A stretch of 64,000 nucleotides of DNA from Larimichthys crocea (GCF_000972845.2 NC_040022.1:3540821-3604820), one strand, 5' to 3'. Numbered from the stretch's first letter, positions 22,600-33,749 are shown. The notes: a model not told the origin generated them from the letters alone. Numbers and translations are program-made.

Positions 22600-24480
22600 G
22601 TCGATTTAATCAAAACTCTGTTTCTTAATTTTTCAAATTAAAGAAGCTTAAGATAAAACACACAACGCTGTCACCGGGATGAAAAGGTGGCGAGGAAAGA
22701 GGAGCACCGAGTGCGTCCCGGTGTGAACACGGGTCGGTGCGAGCTGCAGCGTGATCAGTCTGTGCTGAGACTCCACCTGTCGTGATCCGGCTTCTAAATG
22801 TGTGTCTAACTTGATTTGACTAAAAAGTTGAATTGGATTTGTGACCGATGCTCTGAGAGAGAGAGAGAGAGAGACAGCAGTGGTCGAGAGACATAAGCAG
22901 TGAATGAGAGTGAGCGAGCGCCGGCCTTGAAAAAAATGGAAAATCAGAGAAATAAAAAAGTTATTTCCTTTCGCCACAAAGGCTGATCCAGCCTGAATGC
23001 GACGAATTAAGTGCTGCAGACGGGAAGGCAGAATGAACGAGAAACTTTAATGTGAACGACAGGAGGAGGAAACAGAAAGACAAGGCGGCCGAGGAGTCGA
23101 GGTTTAAAGACAAACTTAAAGAAATACAAGAACATGGTGAGGAGGACAAAAACCAACAATGCAGGACCTGTCATACTTCTGTTAGTACACTCGTGTAGTA
23201 CACTGTGTACTTCCTGGAGTACTGTGATAATCTCAGCAGGTAGTGTTAAGTGTTTTCATTGGAGTTTGGTCGTTTTGCTGGAAACGATGGTCACAATATT
23301 TGGAGCCGGTGCGGAGCGTTTGGGCCAACGTTCGACTATCAAACTCTAAATATAAATCTATGTATGAACACATGTCCGATGTATAGAGGTGTTCACTGCA
23401 ACCTCTTCAGCTCCGTTTTAATAACGTCAGTGCAAACTCGGCACAGAACGGCCTCAGCCGAGGTCCGGACCACTTCACCGCTGTGCCGCCGTGGTTCAAA
23501 GAGGAACCACGAGAGGACGTTTGAACCGAGCGGCAACCTCCAGCCAACGAGGCGATGCCAAAAACATCCACCTGAAGAGGGTCAGTGTCCATAAGTCTGT
23601 TGACTGGCTGTGACGAAGCTGCAGAACCTGAACGTGAGCATTTTCAGTTTGAGACTTTGAGACGTCTTCTGCTGCACATGCACACATCGACACGAGGATC
23701 AGTGAACTGTTGTTTGCTGAATTCCCCGGAGTCTCCTCCGCGAGCTGAGCGGCTGATCATGCTCTTTAGTCTCAAAGAGCCTCATTCATAATGTAGAGAG
23801 GGAACGCGTCCTGTTCTGCTGCATTACATAACTACTGCACCTGTTAAAGCAACTTTATCCCAGCGCAACGTCAACGTCGCTTGACCTCCGTGACGCCGTG
23901 ACGACTTCAGGAGCTGAATATAATTTCAGTCCTATTCTCAGACGCCGTCCTCCGGGCGAGAGCAGAGCGACTTCTCGCTGAAGATGGATGATGGAGGTGT
24001 GTATAAATAGAGATGACAGAGAGAGAGAAGGGAGGGATGATGGATAGATACAGGAAACAGAGAAATGGAGTGGTGAGAGAAAGGAAAGGTGGGGAAGAGA
24101 GAGACGTTCTGCATCTTTAATCAGTGTCATCAGGCCTCCAGCTGAACCCAGGTAAAAACAGAAGAGACGCCGAGCAGAGTGCAGCTTCGTAGCTCCTGAT
24201 GCTCGTTTGGTCCAAACTGTGATTAGAAATGAGCTGAAGTGTTTTTATGTATCTGCAGTGACTGCTGGTCTCCTGAAGGCCTTTAGTCTGACGCTAACTT
24301 CAGATCTGAGCGTGCACCATCACAAGTTCAATATTTTCTTGCCCAGAGTTAGATTTCAAAGATTGGAACCACTTTCAAGTCTGTATGCTGAATATGAAGC
24401 TGGCCAGCAGCTGATTTACTCATCACACAGTCTGGTCCAACTCGGGCCGGACCAGTAACTGCAGACCAAGAAAAAGTCCA
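22600..24480. other. intron 2 sequence, no gene recognised
   Basis: A short GA run lies at 22858-22874. Open frames on both strands have no recognisable domain and no splice-bounded conserved exon was seen. Confidence 0.35.
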
Positions 24481-24489
24481 GAGAGAGAG

Positions 24490-24893
24490 ATCACATGTTA
24501 ATTAGTGACAGAGCCAGGCTAGCTGTTTCCCTCTGATTCCAGTCTTTGTGCTAAGCTAAGTTATCCAGTTCTTCATATTTAGTTTACAAACATGAGTCAA
24601 CATCAACCAATCAGAAACCTCTGTGGCTGTGAGATGAAGCCACAAACTGCAGTTCCTCTAACGTCCACCTGAGGCTGGCTCCAGAAGTGAGTCAGTCTCC
24701 ATAAGTCCCCATGTCCAAATGTCCAACTTCACAGCAGAAATAAACATGTTTACAGCCTGGTACAAAAAACAGTTTTGGTCTCTGTAGCTAATTTCCCCGT
24801 TCATGACAACTGTACTGAGGGTGAATTTATATACAACTCACCTGTTCACATTATATTAAGGCTTAAAGTTATGCAGGGTTAAGAGCGTAGCCA
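24490..24893 (+). repeat. R2 dispersed repeat, copy 4 with GCTAGCTGTTTCCC-type left flank
   Basis: R2 proper runs from about 24650 (AACTGCAGTTCCTCTAACGT) to GGGTTAAGAGCGTAG. Immediately left is GGCTAGCTGTTTCCCTCTGA with GCTAAGCTAAG, a repeat word common in teleost genomes. Together they suggest this is the most complete left end of the family in the window. Confidence 0.85.
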
Positions 24894-25689
24894 CACTGAG
24901 CTTCATGACGGTAACGTGTACTGTCATGAAGCTTCATACAGTCGGTAACTCTGCGCGGTGATGTTGAAGATCCTGGCTCATGACGTATCTTTGACATTTG
25001 AAATACTGGCTGATAAAATAAAAAATGATTTTACTGACTGGAGTTATATGAGAGCGATATTGAGTGTTAACACAAACAGAATAATTAAAGTGATTTATGC
25101 AGCACGGCTGCGACCCAGCCGAGGCTGAGGAGAACTTTGTTTTGTCCGGCGTGTCCCAGATACTGACGTTAGAATAAATCTGAATGCACCTTTAAATTGA
25201 GCGTTTTTAACCTCCACCATTACGTCCTCACTTTCACTGAAAGGACGAATAAACTAATGATTTTTTCATTTTTCAAAAGAGACTTTTTGACACATTGTGG
25301 AAACAGTTTTTAGGACTCGGAGCCCTGTAGAGCATACCAATGTTAATTCAATTCACCTTTTCCTTTCATTCAGCACACATTGTGTTGATGTACCGCCTGT
25401 ACAGCGTTTAACATTTAGAGGGACCCATTGTACAACAGGCTAAAGACGCTTTAAAAAGAAAAAAGATCTTTTTCATGTGAAAGGTTATAAAAGGGAGTTT
25501 TATGATTTTATGACTGAATTTATTCAAAGAGCCTAATGACATGCACAAAAGGGGAAATAAATGAAACAAACAACCCAAATTTCATTATTAGCATCGACTA
25601 TTAACCAAAAGTTTGTATTTTATGCACTTGACCCAGAATTTCAGTCACTGCATCGCTCATTCGATACCAAGCCGTAACCTCTGTGGCTG

Positions 25690-26640
25690 AGAAATGAAGC
25701 CAACAACATCCATTGCTTGCTTGCCCAGCTCCAGTTCTGGCACGACACTGGCTCTGCTCAACGGGCCTGTAAACCTCCTCCTCTTCCTCCCGGTGGCACA
25801 AACACTAAAACTCCCACAGTGATCTGAGCTCACACACCAAACAAAGTGAGCTAACATGAGCTAACAAACTGAGCTAACATGAGCTAACAAACTGAGCTAA
25901 CATGAGCTAACAGCAGCTAACAGACTGAGCTAACATGAGCTAACAGCAGCTAACAGACTGAGCTAACATGAGCTAACAGCAGCTAACAGACTGAGCTAAC
26001 AGAAACTGGCTAACATGACTAACAGCAGCTAACAGACTGAGCTAACAGCAGCTAACAGACTGAGCTACTAATGAGCTAACAGCAGCAAAGACTGAGCTAA
26101 CATACACTAACAGCAGCTAACATAGCATGAGCTAAAGCAGCTAACGACTGAGCTAACAGGAGCTAACAGCAGCTAACAGACTGAGCTAACATGAGCTAAC
26201 AGCAGCTAACAGACTGAGCTACTAACAGCAGCTAACAACTGAGGCTAACAGCAGGCTAACAGCAGCTAACAGAACTGAAACAACTGAGCTAACAGCAGCT
26301 AACAGACTGAGCTAACATGAGCTAACAGCAGCTACAGCTGTCAGCAGTTTACTTCACTGTCCATCATAAACCTTGTAAATCACAGAGAGTTGAGGCGGAG
26401 CAGCCGGAGGACATCAGAGGGAAAACCAGAAAACATTTCCTCCATAAAATATGATCCAGTTTCACCAGAATCAGTGAAATAGTTGCTGCTGTGTGACTTA
26501 GTGCCGTAAAGCGTTACGTACTTCTCTCCGACCCGGAGCCCAAAGTTACTAGAGTGAGAACAGACGTACGAATGACAGAGACCCGTTCACCTGATCACAG
26601 TCAGTGTGGGTCAACAGGAGGTCACAAGAGGAAAGTTACA
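25690..26640 (+). repeat. R1 dispersed repeat, copy C
   Basis: It has a short left portion (CCAGTTCTGGCACGACACTG), a VNTR at about 25848-26335, then the conserved right flank to about 26640. The 41-codon frame region is deleted. Confidence 0.85.
25848..26335 (+). repeat. VNTR inside R1 copy C, unusually irregular
   Basis: This is a GCTAACA array of about 14 compound units. From about 26000 to 26290 it carries many single-base gains and losses (GAGGCTAACA, AGCAGCAAAGAC, AGCTACTAATGAG) not seen in copies A, B or E. Confidence 0.88.
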
Positions 26641-27582
26641 CATGTTGCTTTAAAGCACACACTTGTTTCTGGTTTGAGTATTCAAATATTCATTCTAAAG
26701 TCTGCAGGGCAGTTAGGTCAGTATAGTGAGTGTTCAGTTGTATTTAGCAGGAGAAGGATTGGAAAACAAGACAGCAGCTCTCTGGGGAGAGAAGTACACA
26801 TTCTCTGAGCTGGAAATGAGCATGCAAAGCTTCTGGAAAAACAACAACAGGAAAACGTTTAGATCAGCATTTTACAATCCACAAAGTCATTTCTGCTATC
26901 TGATACCAACGCTGCATCTGTATCACACCACAGATCCCAGGCTCAGCTCTCGGTTCTCTGAATAAACTCACTCTGAACCTGAACCTTAAAACATTGTGTG
27001 ACTAAGTATATAACGTGAACACTCATGGATTTATTTTACATTTATTTCATGCAAAACAACATTTTGTCACTTAGAGTTTAAATCCGGTTGATGCTACACT
27101 GACTTGTAATCAGGTGAATGGTGGAGCCAGTGTCATGGAGAAGTTGCTGAAGTCAAAGGTCAAAGGTCAGGAGTTCAGAAAGTGTTCAGCAGCCTCTGAT
27201 GTCTGATGCGGTAGTATTATTTATTGACGCTTGGCCAAGGAGAATTAGAGACACTCTCAAAGTTCATCAGAAGTGCCTGAGTCGGTCTCACATTCTGCCC
27301 AACTCATCCTGGTGGATCGACTTTAAACCCCAAGATAACACCACAAATACTACACGCCCAGAATGAGTCACAGAGAATGTCTTTACCCATGGAGGTGTTA
27401 TTGTCAGCATGTTCTAGTCTGGAGACACAGATGTCTGTTTACGCAGATTGGACCGTCAACAACAAGCTATCTATTATGTCTATGAAGGCAGCAACAGGTC
27501 TCTGTGACCCTGGACACCACAGTGTTGAGATAGACTGGCACCTACTGTTCCCAACCAAAGACAAACAACTAATACTGCTGAG

Positions 27583-27645
27583 GACCTCAAGGCCCACACG
27601 GGACCTCAAGGCCCACACGGGACCTCAAGGCCCACACGGGACCTC
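27583..27645 (+). repeat. 19-bp tandem repeat, 3.3 copies
   Basis: The unit GACCTCAAGGCCCACACGG starts at 27583, 27602, 27621 and 27640. Confidence 0.93.
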
Positions 27646-27664
27646 GTTAACCTCAGGAGAGAAA

Positions 27665-27960
27665 ACTCCAGAACAGAGTTAATGTCGTGCCAGAACAGGA
27701 GCTCAATCACAATATGACAATATGTTTGTAGTGATGTGAGCTCAGAACACCAGGGGAGTGTTGTACCACCTGGAAGAAGAAGAAGAAGTTTACAGGGATG
27801 CTGACGGGGAGCAGAGTCAGTGTCATGCCAGAACAGGAGCTGGGCAATACATACGTTAGTAGTGTCTTGTGTTGTTGACCTTGTTGATGTTTGGCTGTTA
27901 GCAAAGTTGTCGATTCGCTCAGAAGTAATGTGATCCGAACAAATACTCGAGTACAGCTGA
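27665..27960 (-). repeat. R1 dispersed repeat, degraded piece J
   Basis: It contains GTCGTGCCAGAACAGGAGCT, AAGAAGTTTACAGGGATGCT and AATACTCGAGTACAGCTGA in the reverse-orientation order of R1, with deletions. Confidence 0.6.
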
Positions 27961-28024
27961 GCATGTTACACTCTGAAACTTGCTTTAGCGTGGCGCTGTG
28001 CTGTATGTGCGGATCCACACTGAC

Positions 28025-28142
28025 CTGCAGATGGAGTGTATCTCGTGTGTGTCTTCGTCCTTGCGGGCGCTGTCCGTCAGACTGTCGCCCAGAGCCATCA
28101 GACACTGAGCAAAGCCCTTATAGATGGAGTGACACCGCCTGG
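28025..28142 (-). CDS. nrn1l: nrn1l coding exon 2 (neuritin domain, N-terminal half)
   Basis: The exon encodes residues 21-60 of neuritin 1-like, a small GPI-linked extracellular protein of the CPG15 family associated with neurite growth and neuronal survival. The stretch RCHSIYKGFAQCLMALGDSL corresponds to the neuritin motif C-x3-(Y/F)-(K/Q)-GF-x2-C-L-x2-LGDS. Cys24, Cys34 and Cys59 are three of the six family cysteines. The acceptor is CTGTCGCTGCAG|CC and the donor is TGCAG|GTCAGT. Length is 118 nt, not a multiple of three, so skipping it would shift the frame. A (GT)21 tract sits 34 nt upstream of the exon in the sense direction, and a 430-bp CTG/TTG tract starts 454 nt upstream. Confidence 0.93.
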
Positions 28143-28172
28143 CTGCAGCGACAGGACAAGGGCTCAGCACTG

Positions 28173-28176
<4 letters not shown>

Positions 28177-28219
<43 letters not shown>
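28177..28219 (-). repeat. (GT)21 tract next to the nrn1l exon 2 acceptor
   Basis: On the sense (minus) strand this is a run of about 21 GT units ending 34 nt before the exon. The intervening sequence is the polypyrimidine and AG region. Repeats of this kind at 3' splice sites can bind TDP-43 and affect exon inclusion in other genes (CFTR is the known case). Confidence 0.96.
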
Positions 28220-28220
<1 letters not shown>

Positions 28221-28595
28221 GTTGAACACGTTGTGTAATATGAAGTGACAAATCAGAAATATTAATGCAGCATTTGACAATAAAAGTGTTTCTTTGTTAA
28301 TGGCTGCGGCGGCTGGCAGAGTGACAGTGCTGTCTGTGCAGCTTTTTGTTTCAGTGATGGACTGAGAGGTTGAGTGTTATCAATCATACACAGAGCTACA
28401 GACTTCTGTGGGACTGTCTGCAAGCCTTTCCCCGCTCACTCACTCAGTGTTTAAAGGCCGCCACTGATCGATCGCTGCCATCCAACATCAGACGAGTCAA
28501 GGCTCGTTGATCGGGAAATGGATATAGAACAAACGAGAGGACAAAAAGCCCGGGCCAACACGGATCTACGCTCAGTGATCAGATTCTGTTCAGAG

Positions 28596-28875
28596 CAACA
28601 GCAACAACAACAACAGCAACAACAACAACAGCAACAACAACAGCAACAACAACAGCAAAAACAACAACAACAGCAACAACAGCAACAACAGCAGCAACAA
28701 CAGCAACAACAACAACAGCAATAACAACAACAGCAGCAACAACAACAACAGCAACAACAACAACAACAGCAATAACAACAGCAATAACAACAACAGCAGC
28801 AACAACAACAACAGCAATAACAACAACAACAACAGCAACAACAACAGCAATAACAACAACAACAACAACAGCAAT

Positions 28876-28918
<43 letters not shown>

Positions 28919-29025
28919 ACAATAACAATAACAACAACAGCAACAACAACAGCAACAGCAACAACAACAACAGCAACAACAATAGCAACAACAGCAACAA
29001 CAACAACAACAACAACAACAGCAAG
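28596..29025. repeat. 430-bp CAG/CAA trinucleotide tract in nrn1l intron 1
   Basis: Almost every triplet from 28596 is CAA or CAG on the plus strand, with rare TAA/TAG and AAA triplets. On the gene's sense strand it reads TTG/CTG. It gives open frames for poly-Gln and poly-Leu (144 codons) that are repeat artefacts. It starts 454 nt upstream of exon 2. Confidence 0.97.
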
Positions 29026-29189
29026 AAGTTTTATTGCAGCAGAGACAAAGCCAAGTGAGCTGAAGCTAATGTGGATTACTCGACGATCCATCAAATATGG
29101 GCCACAACAAAACTGGGCAACAGGAAGACTGTGATTGCTGGACCAAGCAGCAACTCCGTGGCTGTGAGTTGATGCCAAAAACTGCAGCT

Positions 29190-29445
29190 ACCATTAGCTA
29201 ATGTTAGCTCAGTCTGTTAGCCGGACCGCCGGGAAGAAGAAGAAGAAGAGGTTTACAGGGATGCAGAAGGGGAATGGAGCCAGTGTTGTGCCAGAACAGG
29301 AGCTGGGCAATACATAAGTTAGTATTATGGATCATGTTAGCTCATTTGGTAAGCTATAAATAAATCATCCACTCATAACGTTTGTCTAGCGATTCAGCAA
29401 AGTTGAGTAATGTAATCAGAACAAATACTCGAGTACAGCTGAAAA
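29190..29445 (-). repeat. R1 dispersed repeat, degraded piece I
   Basis: It contains ATGTTAGCTCAGTCTGTTAG, AGTGTTGTGCCAGAACAGGA and GTAATCAGAACAAATACTCG in reverse R1 order. It lies next to the CAG/CAA tract. Confidence 0.65.
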
Positions 29446-29449
29446 TACC

Positions 29450-31940
29450 ATTTTCTACACAAATTTTGATTTGAACATTTCGATGTAACTCAACATGCAC
29501 TACTACAACAACAACACATGTCAAGAGTCAAGCAGCTCAGGTACACAACGTGACAGAGGAGCATTATGTCACCTGTATCAGGTGAAACCAGAAGATGAAG
29601 ACAATTAGGAGCTCATTCAGGAAAATGCTACATCATCTGTATGTTTCATGCATGCACAAACACACACACACCCCTGAGATCTCTCATTTACTTTGTACAC
29701 AGCTATTTACAGCATCTCACCAAAGCCCAAAGCTGTTTGTTCAGTCAGACCTCACAGAGAGGGAGAGAAGGAGAGAGACCAGTGTTTGCTTGATGAATTC
29801 TGAAATAATAATTATTAGGAATGATTCAATGTTTTTTTTTGGTGTGGTACGAGCGTTTAGAGGACTGAAATGACATGAACGCGCTGCAGAGACGTCGATC
29901 TCTGATCTGTTTGATTAGGCTGATCCTCTCTCAGCTTTGAAGCAGCGGCACATGAATGTGAATCAGAGAGCCGAGAAGACGTCCAGGAGTGTTAAAGTGC
30001 CATGAAAACAGAAGATGGAATTATTCCATTGCAGGCTTTTTACATTTCCAATCTCGCCTCCTTCATTTAACTCGAAGCTTCCTCATCCTTTCTCGACATG
30101 TCTAGCCCGCTTCCAGACCTTCAATTACCGCCCGCAACAATAGGTCTAGTCCTATGCTTACTGATGGAAATCAGAGTTTTGTAGGCGGGATTAAGAATGT
30201 CATCTTCCTGTTAAAGCCGCGACAAGAAAACCATTTTTATAATACTATAATTTATTTTCCCAATCATATGACAGGAAACTTGAACCCAGAAACCGGGACT
30301 CACATTTAAGTGTAAGGTTATAAATTTGGGAACAAATGGACCGGCTAAGGTTAGAGAAATTCTGGTTATACATTACAAAGTGAACACAAGCTCATGTAAA
30401 GAAGTCTGAGAGTTGTTCTCAAAGTTTGTTGTTACCCCAACTGGACCATTGGCAAAGTGGTTACAAGTTCCAGGAGAATCATTTTCTGGCATTTTTCATC
30501 AGCAGGAACACGAAGCATGCTGAAGGTGAGCCTGCTGTACTATCTCAAGTATTCAATCCTTGAACCTCAATACTAACGTCGACCACACACTAGAAAACTT
30601 TTTAAAGACTCAGACGCGCTCTCACATCTAAAGACTGAGTCACAGAGTTTTTATGATTTTGCAAAGACTGAGGATCGTACAGCATCACTATTTACAAGAC
30701 TACATCTAGAGTTTTTCAGAGGTTCATCTGGAGGTGGTTTGCCTTCATCCATGTAGACATGTCTAAGAGGCATTCAGAGGAAGAACTGACAGACAGAGCG
30801 GAGTGTCGTCTGCATAATATATGATCGCCTGCAAATGACCGAAACTTGCAGCTCTTATTGTTCACTTGCCCTCAGTCGTTTAAGAATGAGTTTGATTCTG
30901 AGTGAAATGAGAAGGATTCAAACCACCCCAGTAATGTAAGGCATTCACTTTCACCCCCAATGCACATAGGACCTTGTCGAGCTGGGTCGTAACAGCCAGC
31001 ATAAGTTGCAAGAGCCTACGTATGACTGTAGATGTATTTGCCATGAGGGAACATTGCATTGCTACAGCGGATAATGTAGGAAAACATATAATAGGCTGTT
31101 AATGAACATTTCTACAAGGTAACAATGCTGTCTTCATGTCAAATTGCTCTATTGATGGAAAAACAATGTTGGTTAATCATGTTACTGATTGATTAGACTG
31201 AATCATACAGTGAAACGGAATCAGATTATTCATTAAAGTCGACAACATTTCCTCGTTATTCACACTTTTCATGAGGAGTCTGATCTACGTGTGTCATTAT
31301 GCTTCGATCTCTGACAATGAAGGAGACAGATGCTTCAGGTAGAGAAGAGACAGGCGATCAATGCGTTAATCATCGGGCTGTTTGAAAGTGAAACTAAATA
31401 AACTCACTTACTCTAGCAGAAATTCAAAAAGTCAGTAAACGATTGACACAAACCCTTCTAAAATATATTTGACGCATAATCTCTTTCAGGTTGTCTCATC
31501 CTTCCTGTGCTGGGGCGAGTGATGGAGAAGATGGAGACAAAAGGAGGTGCAGCAGTCGATTGTTTTGGCAGCTTCTTTCTTTTGCCATCTGTTGCTCATT
31601 CTTTCTTCTATTTGAATTAATCTATTTACTCATTCATCTTGAAGCTTCAGTCTCATAACGGCAGTGCACGCCAATGACTACCTGCCTATTGAATTACAGT
31701 GTTTGAATAGTTATCACTGCATATACATGAGAGAGGGGCGATGCAGAGTGGAACTCTGAGCTGATGAAAACTGTGAACTTGAATTTGAAACCAGATCCAT
31801 TGTTATGCAAACAGCAGCTCGATTTAATTGAGTTTTCAAGTCTTTAGTTTTACCATTCGTCACAATTCTGTTCACCTAAAGCAGCACTGCGTAGAAATGT
31901 TTGCAATTTAGCACCAACAGCAACTTTGTTAGAAAGTAAC
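29450..31940. other. repeat-poor intron 1 segment, no gene recognised
   Basis: This is the longest stretch in the window without an obvious repeat family or minisatellite (especially 29880-31900). No open frame longer than about 90 codons is present and none has a recognisable motif. It is the most natural place to look for conserved noncoding elements. Confidence 0.35.
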
Positions 31941-31948
31941 ACAACACC

Positions 31949-32312
31949 CAGCAGCAGCTGATATCACTGCCTAGTCCAGCAGCAGTCAGCCCAGCTCGGC
32001 GTCTGTCTTTCAGCCTTTTATTTCACCAAGCTCTCACCAACCACTAAAAGTCAGTCCCACATTTATTTTATGTCCATAGAGGCTGCTGAGCACAGCTCCA
32101 GTTCTGGCACAACACTGGCTCTGCTCCTTGTCAGCATTCTCCCCAAGCCCCGACCTGTAAACCTCTTCTTCCTCTTCTCCTTGTGGTACAAACACTCTGC
32201 GCTCACAGTCCGGGCAGCCCGGCTAACAAACTGAGCTAACAGCAGCTACAGTCGGCAGCAGTTTACTTCACTGTCCATCAGGAAACTCTGTAAATCTTTT
32301 GTGAATTGGACC
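31949..32312 (+). repeat. R1 dispersed repeat, copy D (single VNTR unit)
   Basis: It runs from CAGCAGCAGCTGATATCACT through CTCACCAACCACTAAAAGTC to GCTAACAGCAGCTACAGTCG, followed by the start of the right flank. It has only one GAGCTAACA unit where copy A has an array of nearly 600 bp. Part is repeated after the gap at 32582-32662. Confidence 0.85.
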
Positions 32313-32321
32313 TGGAGGCAG

Positions 32322-32535
32322 TGCCGGTCCTGGCCACATTTGCGCCCTGGGCGAACCCCAGGGCGCCCAGGGCGCCCTAACGGCCGCCGTGCGCCCCCAT
32401 CGGTCTGTCCGACGCCCCCCTCTGCCCTGTCAACACTCCGCTCCCGGGGCGCCCGCTCCGCTAACTTAATGAGCGGATTCGAAAATTACCGAGGTTTTTT
32501 GCTTTTTCGGGCGTTCGTGCGCCCCCCACGGAGCT
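32322..32535 (+). mobile_element. hAT-like element fragment inserted in R1
   Basis: It begins CAGTGCCGGTCCTGGCCACA and GCGCCCTGGGCGAA, wording typical of the termini of teleost hAT-type elements (recognised from memory). It is very rich in GGCGCCC words. The far end is at about CGTGCGCCCCCCACGGA. The surrounding R1 sequence resumes afterwards with GCGCTCACAGTCGG. Confidence 0.55.
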
Positions 32536-32571
32536 GCGCTCACAGTCGGCTAAAACAGAACTGAGCTAACA

Positions 32572-32581
32572 NNNNNNNNNN
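32572..32581. other. assembly gap (10 N)
   Basis: Ten N characters interrupt a GAGCTAACA array. The 81 bp before the hAT-like piece (32232-32312) are repeated exactly just after the gap (32582-32662). Confidence 0.99.
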
Positions 32582-32662
32582 TGAGCTAACAGCAGCTACA
32601 GTCGGCAGCAGTTTACTTCACTGTCCATCAGGAAACTCTGTAAATCTTTTGTGAATTGGACC
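32582..32662 (+). repeat. 81-bp perfect copy of R1 copy D sequence across the gap
   Basis: It is identical to 32232-32312, from TGAGCTAACAGCAGCTACAG to TTGTGAATTGGACC. It could be a true duplication or an unresolved assembly overlap. Confidence 0.9.
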
Positions 32663-33121
32663 CGGAGGGCAGCGATTCACAACCCATGGTGTTATTAGTG
32701 TCACTTCACTGTTATTGTAAGATATTACAAGGTTTATTTTCAAATGACAGAAAAAGAAAGTGTCATTTTATGACACTTTCCATAGAGAGAGAGTCTAGAC
32801 TGTACTCTGTAGACATTATTATAAAGAGACTCAGCAATTTGAATGAATCAGTCAATGTTTTCATGAACCTCAATGGAAATCTTAGGCCACAATCAGAGTT
32901 CAACCAGATTCAGGTTGCTTTTAAAATTTTCTAAGAAAAAAGTTTTAACATCACGTACTGTCTCGCCTCCATTAACTTCTGTAACTCAGTTCAGATGAAA
33001 GCATGGTCCTGTGGTTCATTTTCCTTATTCTAAGATAAATTCATTATTATGTTATTAAAAAACTGCAGCTCCCTCTCATCATAATTAGTCTTGTTGGTGT
33101 TACAGACATGTCTGAGCTAAC

Positions 33122-33325
33122 GAAGAAGCCGCCGGACAAGAGTAAATGTGGGACTGACTTTTAGTGGTTGGTGAGAGCTTGGTGAAATAAAAGGCTGAAA
33201 GACAGACGCCGAGCTGGGCTGACTGCTGCTGGACTAGGCAGTGAGATCAGCTGCTGCTGGGGACCTGGATGATGATTGGCTGCTAGATCAGAAGTAATGT
33301 AATCAGAACAAATACTCGAGTATAG
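33122..33325 (-). repeat. R1 dispersed repeat, partial copy F
   Basis: It starts inside the 41-codon frame (GCCGCCGGACAAGAGTAAAT) and continues through GGCTGAAAGACAGACGCCGA to GTAATCAGAACAAATACTCG. The orientation is opposite to copy A. Confidence 0.85.
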
Positions 33326-33494
33326 CTGAACATAGTTACACAGTGGGATGGCACACTGGAGGTAACAGATCACTAAAATACCACTTTCCTCACAGTGTTT
33401 CTTTAATGTGACATGACATTAAGCTATGTTTGAGTCTCCATGTACATCTTAAAATATCTGGACGTGAAACAGAACTTATTCTAATTATAGCTTT

Positions 33495-33683
33495 TGTAAT
33501 TATGTGTGACTCACTCTGTATTGCATGGTTTGTCAGACTGATGAATGAGAAGGCTGACTCCTCTGTCGATGTAAAAATAAACCCAAACACGAGGCCAGAA
33601 GGACGCCGTGATGTGTTTCCAAAGAGCCCGCTCACTCCGGAGGAGCCTCATTGTGACTTGTTGACAGCCAGCTCTCCTGAAGA
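33495..33683 (+). other. candidate exon of unknown gene
   Basis: An acceptor-like TATAG lies at about 33486-33490 and a strong donor-like GAAGA|GTAAGT at 33684. Between them the plus strand is open and encodes a hydrophobic start (AFVIMCDSLCIAWFVRLM), then a polar tail with PEGRRDVFPKSPLTPEEP. Overlapping minus-strand frames are also open. No family was recognised; this is speculative. Confidence 0.15.
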
Positions 33684-33749
33684 GTAAGTTCATTTTTTGG
33701 TGTTTCACCGAGCTGAAGATGCCCCCCCTTCAAGGGTGTGACAGGCACA

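Larger units (their letters stand above)
26700..28020. other. end of intron 2, no further gene recognised
   Basis: It includes a 19-bp tandem repeat at 27583-27645 and an R1-derived piece at 27665-27960. The rest is unassigned. Confidence 0.35.

Noticed and set aside
27985..28251. 28251-27985 minus frame taken as a complete small protein
   Set aside because: Its N-terminal half is CA-repeat translation and its C-terminal part is intron; only 28142-28025 is exon.
28518..29178. poly-Gln (plus) and poly-Leu/poly-Val (minus) open frames
   Set aside because: They are translations of the CAG/CAA tract within nrn1l intron 1 and do not extend into recognisable protein sequence.
32756..32780. 11-bp perfect hairpin GAAAGTGTCAT/ATGACACTTTC
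   Set aside because: Too short to distinguish from chance in AT-rich sequence, and it has no context of interest.
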